Source of the DNA: Acidobacteriota bacterium
Lineage (GTDB): Bacteria > Acidobacteriota > Vicinamibacteria > Vicinamibacterales > UBA2999
Assembly (NCBI GenBank): GCA_947478985.1
Contig: CANJYC010000061.1
Location: 1-8,652, forward strand
Length of the DNA stretch: 8,652 nt
Reading direction: 5' to 3'
The notes beneath the pieces are model-generated. The model had not been told where the DNA came from. It did no database searches and saw nothing but the letters and a program-made list of their open reading frames with translations. The translations under genes were made by a program, and so were the position numbers. Each line of letters begins with the position of its first letter. Position 1 is the first letter of the stretch. Shown here piece after piece: positions 1-6,122 of the stretch.

Positions 1-2
1 AG

Positions 3-779
3 GCGATCGTCGAGTGCGAACGCTGCCCCCGCCTGCGACACTATTGTCGGGAAATCGCTCGGGTGAAGAAGCGTGCACACCAGCACGACACCTACTGGGG
101 ACGCCCAGTGCCAGGGTTTGGCGACCCAGCCGCACGGCTGTTGCTCATCGCACTCGCGCCCGCTGCTCACGGCGCCAACCGCACAGGGCGCGTTTTCACC
201 GGCGATGGATCCGGAGGGTCCAGCGAGTTCCTGATGGCCGCTCTCCATCGCGCCGGTTTTGCAGACAGGCCGACATCCCAGCACATCAGCGACGGACTCC
301 AGCTCACCGACGTGTTCATCACGTCGGCCGTGCGATGCGCGCCGCCGGACAACACGCCGCTGCCGGAAGAAATCGATCGCTGCCGATACCACCTCGAGGC
401 CGAGGTCTCGCTGCTGCCGAACGTCCGCGTCGTCATCGCCCTCGGCCGGATTGCCTTCGATGCCTGGATCAGCATGCTGCGCCGCCGCGACGTCGCCTTC
501 ACGACACGGCCGCAGTTCGGGCACGGCACGACGATCGATCCGGGAGCCGACCTTCCGCGCCTCATCGGCTGCTATCACCCGAGCCGGCAGAACACCAACA
601 CCGGGAGGCTGACGCCGGCCATGCTGGATGAGACCCTCTCGAGCGCCCGCGTACTGTTAGTGCAGGGTGCGGAATCACAGCTCGCGGGTGGCGCTGGACG
701 GGGCGCCCCGCCCGCGCCACAGGCCCGACAGGGCCGAGCACGGGTGGGGCTGTCCAGCGACAGGACCCGCTCATCGTGA
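3..779 (+). CDS. Family 5 uracil-DNA glycosylase (UdgB-type), 5' end missing
   Basis: Removes uracil, and in family 5 also other deaminated bases, from DNA as the first step of base excision repair. The frame is open to the left edge, so the true start lies outside the window. A GTG at 63 is in frame but is not the start, because codons before it encode the conserved CxxC and IARVKK region. In the visible 258 residues, cysteines 5, 8, 112 and 127 match the four ligands of the [4Fe-4S] cluster of the family. The segment YWGRPVPGFGDP, the active-site motif APAAHGANRTGR and the second motif HPSRQNTNTG (His192) are all present. Motif A lacks a catalytic Asp/Asn, as is normal for family 5. Family members usually end near the LSSARVLL segment (about residue 218). 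Here about 40 more Gly/Ala/Arg-rich residues follow, encoded by a palindromic element, so the tail may be spurious or result from a frameshift. Convergent with the downstream phosphodiesterase. Confidence 0.93.
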   Translation, partial: AIVECERCPRLRHYCREIARVKKRAHQHDTYWGRPVPGFGDPAARLLLIALAPAAHGANRTGRVFTGDGSGGSSEFLMAALHRAGFADRPTSQHISDGLQLTDVFITSAVRCAPPDNTPLPEEIDRCRYHLEAEVSLLPNVRVVIALGRIAFDAWISMLRRRDVAFTTRPQFGHGTTIDPGADLPRLIGCYHPSRQNTNTGRLTPAMLDETLSSARVLLVQGAESQLAGGAGRGAPPAPQARQGRARVGLSSDRTRSS

Positions 780-802
780 TTTCGCCGCACGATCCTGGGC
801 AC
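660..802. repeat. 143-base imperfect palindrome between convergent genes
   Basis: Arms that pair with each other, read outside to inside, are GTGC 660-663 with 799-802, GTGCGG 667-672 with CCGCAC 785-790, AATCAC 673-678 with GTGATT 776-781, GCGGGT 684-689 with ACCCGC 765-770, CGCTGGAC 692-699 with GTCCAGCG 752-759, a C-rich block near 707-713 with a G-rich block 741-749, and a central hairpin GGCCC 722-726 with GGGCC 731-735 around a GACA loop. Mismatches are grouped into internal bulges. The element contains the stop codon of the glycosylase frame (777-779) and ends 20 bases before the convergent phosphodiesterase gene. It could be a two-way transcription terminator, although there is no T-tract, or a degenerate MITE-like or REP-like palindromic insertion. 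The pairing is seen directly; the role is inferred. Confidence 0.7.
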
Positions 803-821
803 GGCTTCACTGGCCTGACGG

Positions 822-1571
822 CTATTTCGGGAATCGTTCGTTTCGTACCCGCACGGCCAGATCCGGACGATTGCTGATCAGCGCGTCCACTCCCCAGTCG
901 AGCAGCCGTCGCATGTCGGCTTCGTCGTCAACCGTCCACACCTGCACCTTCACACCCGATGCGTGGGCATGACGGAGGAAGCGTGGTGACACGATGCGAT
1001 GACCGTGGGACGCTTCCGGCACCTGCACACCGCCGTAGGGCAGGCCCCGCGCCGGCCAGCCGACCCAGCTGCGGTACAACATCGTGCGGACCTCGCTCAG
1101 CGATGCACTGGACGCGGTGCCCGGCAGCAACGCGCGGGCGGCTCTGACGCTCCGGCTGCCGAAACCGGCGAGACACACACGCCCGGCCGCGCCGGACTGG
1201 CGGACCACACGCGCAACCGCCTCGCCCATCGCCGCCGAGTCCACCTTCATCTCGATGATGATCGGCGTCTCCCGATACCGATGCAGAAGGTCGGCGAGCA
1301 CCGGAATGGCCTCACCCTCGCCCGCGTCGACACGGCTGAGCTCGGCCGCGGTTCGCGCCGCGATGGGCCCTGTGCCGTTGGTGGTCCGGTCGAGCGTGTC
1401 ATCGTGGTGCACGACGACCACGCCATCGGCCGAGAGATGGACGTCAAGCTCGAGCCCATCCGCGCCGGTCGCGATCCCGCGATCGAACGCCTTGACCGTG
1501 TTCTCGGGGCCGAGCGCGCACCCGCCGCGGTGCGCGAAGATGAGAGGGCGAGTGGATGCGAAGAATGACAC
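822..1571 (-). CDS. Glycerophosphodiester phosphodiesterase (GDPD family, cytosolic)
   Basis: Hydrolyses glycerophosphodiesters from phospholipid turnover to glycerol-3-phosphate plus an alcohol. The 249-residue protein is a single GDPD TIM barrel of the usual cytoplasmic (UgpQ-like) length. Catalytic signatures are HRGG at 14-17, ENT at 23-25, ELDVH with Glu41 and Asp43 (metal ligands), the acid-base His at 55/56 in VVHHDD, the IIIEMK strand, and C-terminal VQVWTVDD and ISNRPD segments. There is no signal peptide or membrane helix, so it should act in the cytoplasm rather than as a secreted GlpQ. The start is GTG at 1571-1569, with a weak AGG at 1580-1578 about six bases upstream, and it places the HRG motif at the expected distance from the N terminus. 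Divergent from the AAA+ operon and convergent with the glycosylase, so probably monocistronic. The exact diester preference cannot be read from sequence. Confidence 0.92.
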   Translation of the reverse strand: MSFFASTRPLIFAHRGGCALGPENTVKAFDRGIATGADGLELDVHLSADGVVVVHHDDTLDRTTNGTGPIAARTAAELSRVDAGEGEAIPVLADLLHRYRETPIIIEMKVDSAAMGEAVARVVRQSGAAGRVCLAGFGSRSVRAARALLPGTASSASLSEVRTMLYRSWVGWPARGLPYGGVQVPEASHGHRIVSPRFLRHAHASGVKVQVWTVDDEADMRRLLDWGVDALISNRPDLAVRVRNERFPK

Positions 1572-1606
1572 GGGTGACCTACAGCGCCTGAACGAGTACC
1601 GCCCTT

Positions 1607-1636
1607 AGTGTAGCGGGGCGCCTCTCCTGGTGTCGT
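1607..1636 (-). promoter_or_regulatory. Candidate promoter for the phosphodiesterase gene
   Basis: On the minus strand TACACT (1612-1607) resembles a -10 box. ACGACA (1636-1631) matches four of six bases of TTGACA with an 18-base spacer. The -10 box lies about 35 bases before the GTG start, leaving room for a short leader with the AGG at 1580-1578. The -35 box overlaps the first copy of the TCGTTCCA repeat. Pattern match only. Confidence 0.35.
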
Positions 1637-1660
1637 TCCATACCGGATAGAATCGTTCCA
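1633..1660 (+). repeat. Direct repeat TCGTTCCA flanking a -10-like box
   Basis: TCGTTCCA occurs at 1633-1640 and again at 1653-1660, exactly 20 bases apart. The second copy ends on the A of the ATG start of the ATPase gene. Two turns of helix between copies would suit a dimeric regulator on one DNA face. The repeat is exact, but it is short and could be chance. Confidence 0.35.
1648..1653 (+). promoter_or_regulatory. Candidate -10 box, possibly giving a leaderless ATPase mRNA
   Basis: TAGAAT fits the TAnnnT pattern and ends six bases before the ATG at 1660. Transcription from it would begin at or within a base or two of the start codon. No Shine-Dalgarno sequence at proper spacing precedes the ATG; the only GGA, at 1645-1647, is 12 bases away. 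No good -35 box is seen. A leaderless start is therefore suggested, not shown. Confidence 0.35.
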
Positions 1661-3174
1661 TGTCGAACTCTCAGGCGATCTCCACCCTTGGCGCCCTGCG
1701 GCGGGCCGTCGCAAGCGGCGCGGTCCCCCACCGGAGCGTGCACCAGGAGGTTCGCGACAACCTCATCCTGAAACTCCGTGCCGGCGACCCGCTGTTTCCA
1801 GGCATCGTGGGCTACGACGACACTGTCGTCCCGCAACTCGTCAATGCCCTGCTGTCGCAGCACAACTTCATTCTGCTCGGGCTGCGCGGACAAGCCAAGA
1901 CACGCCTGCTCCGCGCGCTGGTGACGCTGCTCGATGAGCGGCTACCCGTGATGCCGGGCTGTGAGATCAACGACGACCCGCTCGCGCCGATCTGCGGCGC
2001 CTGCAAAGCGCGTGTTGCAGCCACGGCGGACGACACGCCCATTGCCTGGCTCGGTCGCGAGGCACGCTACATCGAGAAGCTGGCCACGCCCGACGTCACC
2101 ATCGCCGACATGGTCGGTGACATCGATCCGATCAAGGCGGCCAAAGCCGGCCTCCAGCTCTCGAGCGAGTTGACCATGCACTACGGCCTGCTGCCGCGCG
2201 CCAACCGCGGCATCTTCGCCATCAACGAACTGCCGGACCTGGCCGGCAAGATCCAGGTGGGCCTGTTCAACATCCTGCAGGAAGGCGACGTTCAGATTAA
2301 GGGCTACCCCATCCGGCTGCCGCTCGACCTGCTGATGGCATTCACTGCCAACCCGGAGGACTACACGGCGCGCGGCAAGATCATCACGCCGCTCAAGGAC
2401 CGCATCGGCTCGGAAATCCGCACACACTATCCTGCCGGCCGCGCCGAAGGCATGGCGATCACGCGGCAGGAAGCGTGGCTCCTGCGTGAGGGCGCTGGGC
2501 CCCGCACGGAGGTCCCGGCATTTGTCTCGGAGGTCGTTGAGGAGATCGCCTTCCAGGCCCGGCAGGATCGCCGGATCGACAAGCGATCCGGCGTCAGCCA
2601 GCGCCTCCCGATTTCCGCCATCGAGAACGTCGTCTCCAACGCCGAGCGGCGCGCACTGGCCGCGGGCGAAGATGTGGCCGTGCCACGCGTCACCGATGTC
2701 TACGCCGCACTCCCCTCCATCACCGGCAAGTTCGAGATGGAGTACGAGGGCGAGTTGAAGGGCGCGGAGGCCATCGGCCGGGAACTGATTCGCGCGGCCG
2801 TCGCCACGATCGCCGACGGCTATCTCGCTCACCTCCAGACCCGCCAGATCATCGAGTGGTTCGACCTGGGCGGCAGTCTCCAGCTGGGCGATACCATGAG
2901 CGCGGCCGACGTGCTGACACACGCCCGCGAGGTTCAGGGGCTCGTCGAGCTCGCGCAGGCCACGGGCATCCCGGATACGGCATCACCCCAGCTGCTCGCG
3001 TCGGGCATCGACTTCGTGCTCGAAGGGCTCTATGCGATGAAGAAGATCGGACGCAGCGAGGACGGGGGCTATCACGCCTCGGAGGCCCCGGTGCGCCGTC
3101 CGCAGCGCGAACCCTCGTTCGACGACGACACGCCGATGCCGACCGGCGGCGGCAAGAAGAAGTACTACAACTGA
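1660..3174 (+). CDS. ChlI/MoxR-like AAA+ ATPase, partner of a VWA protein
   Basis: A 504-residue AAA+ ATPase of the type often annotated as magnesium chelatase subunit I or sigma-54-interacting regulator. The Walker A region is GLRGQAKT at 74-81 (Lys80), with Ala in place of the last Gly. Walker B is the FAINE segment ending at Glu190, with Asn where Asp is usual. After Walker A a CEINDD segment and a C-x10-C-x2-C set (Cys101, 112, 115) sit where BchI/ChlI proteins have an insertion; a metal site is possible. The EIRTHYPAGRAEGM segment near 252-265 resembles sensor-2-side features of the family, and the last 40 residues are polar and probably flexible. It lacks a sigma-54 GAFTGA loop and a DNA-binding domain, so regulator labels are unlikely. 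First gene of a coupled operon with a VWA protein. Its substrate is unknown: remodelling of a protein complex or metal insertion are both possible, and no chelatase H subunit is visible nearby. Confidence 0.88.
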   Translation: MSNSQAISTLGALRRAVASGAVPHRSVHQEVRDNLILKLRAGDPLFPGIVGYDDTVVPQLVNALLSQHNFILLGLRGQAKTRLLRALVTLLDERLPVMPGCEINDDPLAPICGACKARVAATADDTPIAWLGREARYIEKLATPDVTIADMVGDIDPIKAAKAGLQLSSELTMHYGLLPRANRGIFAINELPDLAGKIQVGLFNILQEGDVQIKGYPIRLPLDLLMAFTANPEDYTARGKIITPLKDRIGSEIRTHYPAGRAEGMAITRQEAWLLREGAGPRTEVPAFVSEVVEEIAFQARQDRRIDKRSGVSQRLPISAIENVVSNAERRALAAGEDVAVPRVTDVYAALPSITGKFEMEYEGELKGAEAIGRELIRAAVATIADGYLAHLQTRQIIEWFDLGGSLQLGDTMSAADVLTHAREVQGLVELAQATGIPDTASPQLLASGIDFVLEGLYAMKKIGRSEDGGYHASEAPVRRPQREPSFDDDTPMPTGGGKKKYYN

Positions 3175-3176
3175 TG
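3172..3176 (+). promoter_or_regulatory. TGATG stop-start overlap (ATPase to VWA)
   Basis: The ATPase stop TGA (3172-3174) shares its A with the ATG of the VWA gene. This arrangement usually gives termination-reinitiation and fixes the stoichiometry of the products. The same form recurs at 4449-4453 between the VWA and LON genes. Confidence 0.75.
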
Positions 3177-4451
3177 AAGTACCGGTACACGAAGTTCACC
3201 GGCGATCTGCTCGACGAGATCGACCTGGAGGATCTCGTCTCGAAGCTGTCCGACCTGCTCCTGTCCAGCGGGTTCGGCAGTGCGGCTGGCGGTCCGGGTG
3301 ACGGCGACGACGACCGCTCCATGCAGGCGCTGCACGATGCCATTCTCGAAGCCCTGTTCAGCGGTGGCGTGCTGTCCGATGACGCGCTGCAACAACTGCT
3401 CGGCGAACCAGCCGACGGCGATCAGGAAGCGGCACGGCAGCAGCTGGAGGATCTGATTCAGCAGATCATCGAGCGGATGATGGAACAGGGGTTCGTCACC
3501 GGCGCGCCGGACCTGGAAGGCGAACAGGCACGGCGGCGTGGAGGCGACGGCGCTGGCGACAGCGCCCCGCCCGTCCGGTTCGAGGTCACCGACAAGGCGC
3601 TCGACTTCCTCGGCTACCGAGCCCTGCGCGATCTGCTCGGCTCGGCCGGCCGTAGTAGCGCCGGGCGGCACGACACGCGACATCTCTCGACCGGTGTCGA
3701 GGCTGTCGCGGCGCCGAAGCCGTACGAGTTCGGCGACACGATGAATCTCGACCCGAGCGGCACCATCCTCAACGCGGTGCAGCGGCTGCACGCCGATGGA
3801 CGGCCGACGACCGGCGCGATCGAGGTGGAATACGGCGACCTGATGGTGGCGCAGAGCGAGTATCAGAGTTCGTGTGCGACTGTGATCATGCTCGACTGCA
3901 GCCACAGCATGATCCTGTACGGCGAGGACCGATTCACCCCGGCCAAGCGCGTCGCCATGGCCCTCGCACACATGATCCGCACGCAGTACCCCGGCGACTC
4001 GCTGCATGCGGTGCTGTTCCACGACTCCGCGGAGGAAGTGCCGCTCAAACAGCTTGGGCGTGTCCGCGTCGGGCCGTATTACACAAATACCCGCGAAGGG
4101 CTGCGACTGGCGCGACGGATCCTCGAGCGACAGAAGAAGGACATGCGCCAGATCGTGATGATTACCGACGGCAAGCCCTCAGCCCTGACGCGGCCTGACG
4201 GACAGATTTACAAGAACGCCTTCGGACTTGACCCGTACATCATCGCCGAGACGTTCACCGAGGTGAACGCCTGTCAGAAGGCCGGGATCATGATCAACAC
4301 GTTCATGCTCGCGCGGGATCACGATCTCGTCGCGTTTGTCCGGCGTGTGGCGGCCATCTGCCGCGGCAAGGCGTACTTCACGACGCCCTACACGCTTGGC
4401 CAGTACGTGCTCATGGATTACATGGATCGGAAGACCAAGACGATTCACTGA
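3174..4451 (+). CDS. VWA-domain protein with intact MIDAS, partner of the AAA+ ATPase
   Basis: A 425-residue protein starting at the ATG at 3174, which overlaps the ATPase stop codon by one base (TGATG). The open frame extends further upstream, but that part is out-of-frame reading of the ATPase gene. Residues 1 to about 110 are acidic and helical, with an LQQLLG/QQLEDLIQQIIERMMEQG helix pair. A Gly/Arg-rich linker follows. A VWA fold begins near residue 234. The metal-ion-dependent adhesion site is complete: DCSHS at 241-245, a Thr in the YYTNT segment (304 or 306) and Asp332 in MITDGKP. There is no signal peptide or membrane helix, so it is cytoplasmic. The layout recalls the C-terminal half of chelatase subunit D without its AAA+ domain, and the partners of MoxR ATPases. 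Such proteins bridge or load clients for the ATPase ring; the client here is not known. Confidence 0.88.
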   Translation: MKYRYTKFTGDLLDEIDLEDLVSKLSDLLLSSGFGSAAGGPGDGDDDRSMQALHDAILEALFSGGVLSDDALQQLLGEPADGDQEAARQQLEDLIQQIIERMMEQGFVTGAPDLEGEQARRRGGDGAGDSAPPVRFEVTDKALDFLGYRALRDLLGSAGRSSAGRHDTRHLSTGVEAVAAPKPYEFGDTMNLDPSGTILNAVQRLHADGRPTTGAIEVEYGDLMVAQSEYQSSCATVIMLDCSHSMILYGEDRFTPAKRVAMALAHMIRTQYPGDSLHAVLFHDSAEEVPLKQLGRVRVGPYYTNTREGLRLARRILERQKKDMRQIVMITDGKPSALTRPDGQIYKNAFGLDPYIIAETFTEVNACQKAGIMINTFMLARDHDLVAFVRRVAAICRGKAYFTTPYTLGQYVLMDYMDRKTKTIH

Positions 4452-4453
4452 TG
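4449..4453 (+). promoter_or_regulatory. TGATG stop-start overlap (VWA to LON)
   Basis: The VWA stop TGA (4449-4451) shares its A with the ATG of the LON-domain gene, repeating the upstream junction. This supports one co-translated three-gene unit and decides the LON start. Confidence 0.75.
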
Positions 4454-5083
4454 CTGCCGCCGACGATCCCGATCTTTCCGCTGCCGAACGTGGTGCTGTT
4501 CCCGAATGTGTTTCTGCCGCTGCACATCTTCGAGGAGCGGTACCGGGTGATGGTGGCTGACGCGCTGCGCGGGGATCGCATCATCGGCATGGTGCTGCTG
4601 CGCCCGGACTACCAGGCCGACTACGACGGTCGGCCGCCGATTTATCCCGTCGGGTGCGCCGGCGTCATCAGCCATGCGGAGCAGCTCGAAGACGGACGGT
4701 ACAACTTCGTGCTGCGCGGCATCGAGAAGTTCCACGTCACCTTGGAAGAACACGAGCGGGTCTACCGCGTGGCGCAGGTGACGGCGATGGCCGAATCACC
4801 GAGCGCGGCGGACCGCGAGCAGCTTCGCAAGGATCGCCTGCGCATCGAGGCGCTCATGGCAGCGGCGATCGAGCGCACCGGCGCTGATCCGAGGTTTCCC
4901 CCGGCCGTGCCGGATGAAGACCTCGTCAACGCGCTGGCGCAGTACCTCGAGTTCGAGCCGATCGAACGTCAGGCGCTGCTCGAGCGCGAGGGCATCCTCG
5001 CCCGCTGCCGAGGCATCATCGAACTGCTGGAAATGAAGACGCTGACGCGCGGAACCCACTGGACGGGGCGGTCCGTTCACTAA
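4451..5083 (+). CDS. Stand-alone LON substrate-binding-domain protein
   Basis: A 210-residue protein matching only the N-terminal (LON/PUA-like) domain of Lon protease. The opening PIFPLPNVVLFPNVFLPLHI followed by FEERYR is the family hallmark. The beta-barrel spans roughly residues 5-115, and a helical bundle (DEDLVNALAQYLEFEP onward) covers about 115-200. The AAA+ and Ser-Lys protease domains of Lon are absent, so it cannot degrade proteins by itself. The ATG at 4451 overlaps the VWA stop codon by one base, in the same TGATG form as the junction before it, so translation is probably coupled and dependent on the upstream genes. In full-length Lon this domain recognises unfolded clients; here it may be an adaptor for the ATPase/VWA pair or for a separate protease. 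That role is an inference from position. No Shine-Dalgarno sequence at good spacing is seen. Confidence 0.9.
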   Translation: MLPPTIPIFPLPNVVLFPNVFLPLHIFEERYRVMVADALRGDRIIGMVLLRPDYQADYDGRPPIYPVGCAGVISHAEQLEDGRYNFVLRGIEKFHVTLEEHERVYRVAQVTAMAESPSAADREQLRKDRLRIEALMAAAIERTGADPRFPPAVPDEDLVNALAQYLEFEPIERQALLEREGILARCRGIIELLEMKTLTRGTHWTGRSVH

Positions 5084-5093
5084 CGCGCCGCCG

Positions 5094-5121
5094 GCCGCGC
5101 AGCTGCCCCAGAGGGCGCGGC
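5094..5121. terminator. Candidate GC-rich hairpin between convergent genes
   Basis: GCCGCGC (5094-5100) pairs with GCGCGGC (5115-5121), a seven-base perfect stem with a 14-base loop. It fills the 37-base gap between the LON-domain stop (5083) and the YpdA-like stop (5123-5121). It has no T-tract on either strand, so it is at best a weak or factor-assisted two-way terminator. Confidence 0.35.
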
Positions 5122-6113
5122 TATTCCTGCTGTCTGAACCGCTCCGCCAGCTTCTTCACGATCGTCTCGCCGTGGAAGCGGCCGTTCTCGATGAAGATGG
5201 TTCCGGTCTGGCGCCCCGCGATGGCACCGCCCGCGATGAACAGGTTGGGAACGTTGGTCTCAAACGTCTCGGGGTTCAGATCGGGCTTGAGCGTCACCTC
5301 GTCGCACTGGATTCCCGCCCGCCGCATCAGGTCGACATCCGCGTGGTAGCCCGTGAGCAGAAAGACCTGCTCGGCCGGAATTTCCTCTCGTCCGGCAGCG
5401 CTCTCGACCACAACCGCAGTCGGCGTGATCTCGACAACGCTCGTGTCGAATCGCGCGGCAATCGCCCCATCCTTGATCCGGTTCTCGATGTCCGGACGCA
5501 CCCAGTACTTGATGGTGTCACCGAGTGCCGCGTGCCGGTGCACGAGGGTCACGTGCGCCCCGGCGCGGTACATCTCGAGCGCGGCCTCGGCGGCGGAGTT
5601 CTTTCCGCCAACCACGACGACGCGCTTCCGGTAGTACGGATGGGCCTCGTCGTAGTAATGCGAGACGTGCGGGAGGTCCTCACCCGGGATGCCCAGCAGG
5701 TTCGGGATGTCGTAGTAGCCGATGGCCAGCACCACGGACCGCGCCTCGCGCACGCGGAGGCGCCCGCGCGGCGACGCCGTGGTGACGGCGAAGGTGCCAT
5801 CCGCTTCACTTTCGATCTCGACGACCTTTTCCTCGAACGCGATTTGCAACTGGTAGGTATCGACCACGCGGCGGTAGTAGCGCAGCGCTTCGAGTCGCGT
5901 CGGCTTGTCGAACGGGGTCGTCAGCGGTAGCCCGCCGATCTCGAGCAGCTCCGGCGTGGTGAAGAACACCATCTGCGTCGGAAAGTTGAAGATCGAATTG
6001 ACCAGCACGCCCTGCTCGACGATGGCGAAGTCGAGCCCCAGTTGCCGGGCCGCGATGGCAGTGGCGAGGCCGGACGGACCGGCCCCGACGATCAGAATGT
6101 CTCGAATGGACAC
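5121..6113 (-). CDS. YpdA-type FAD/NAD(P)H oxidoreductase (bacillithiol disulfide reductase family), Cys14 replaced by Ser
   Basis: A 330-residue two-dinucleotide-domain flavoprotein of YpdA/Bdr length and layout. The FAD-binding motif GAGPSG is at 10-15, the NAD(P)H-binding motif VVGGKNSAAE begins near 167, LLTGYHAD lies at 252-259, and the C-terminal FAD contact IAGGAIAGRQTG is at 293-304. Family members are thought to reduce oxidised bacillithiol with NADPH. There is no CxxC, so it is not a thioredoxin reductase, and the only cysteine in the protein is Cys270. The conserved Cys14 reported in Firmicute YpdA (GGGPCG) is Ser14 here, codon TCC. The start is GTG at 6113-6111, chosen because it puts the FAD motif at the usual distance from the N terminus. 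A weak AAGAA lies upstream. It follows gltD by nine bases and is probably co-transcribed with it. It may act on bacillithiol disulfide by another mechanism, or on a different substrate. Confidence 0.85.
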   Translation of the reverse strand: MSIRDILIVGAGPSGLATAIAARQLGLDFAIVEQGVLVNSIFNFPTQMVFFTTPELLEIGGLPLTTPFDKPTRLEALRYYRRVVDTYQLQIAFEEKVVEIESEADGTFAVTTASPRGRLRVREARSVVLAIGYYDIPNLLGIPGEDLPHVSHYYDEAHPYYRKRVVVVGGKNSAAEAALEMYRAGAHVTLVHRHAALGDTIKYWVRPDIENRIKDGAIAARFDTSVVEITPTAVVVESAAGREEIPAEQVFLLTGYHADVDLMRRAGIQCDEVTLKPDLNPETFETNVPNLFIAGGAIAGRQTGTIFIENGRFHGETIVKKLAERFRQQE

Positions 6114-6122
6114 GGCGGGTTC

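Noticed and set aside
14..631. 205-codon Arg/Pro-rich open frame overlapping the glycosylase
   Set aside because: Out-of-frame reading of the glycosylase gene; the composition is typical of a frame-shifted high-GC sequence.
1942..2922. 326-codon open frame on the minus strand opposite the ATPase gene
   Set aside because: Antisense shadow in GC-rich DNA. The protein has no recognisable domain, while the plus strand encodes a clear AAA+ ATPase.
2856..3173. Upstream extension of the VWA frame into the ATPase gene
   Set aside because: The added residues are Arg/Gly-rich out-of-frame sequence. The ATG at 3174 overlapping the ATPase stop is the natural start.
1660..4451. A true magnesium chelatase I/D pair for chlorophyll synthesis
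   Set aside because: The VWA protein lacks the AAA+ domain of subunit D, and no H subunit or other pigment gene is in the window. Homology is to the fold, not to the pathway.
5172..5930. 252-codon open frame on the plus strand opposite the YpdA-like gene
   Set aside because: Shadow of a well-supported flavoprotein gene, with low-complexity His/Arg/Val-rich composition and no motif.
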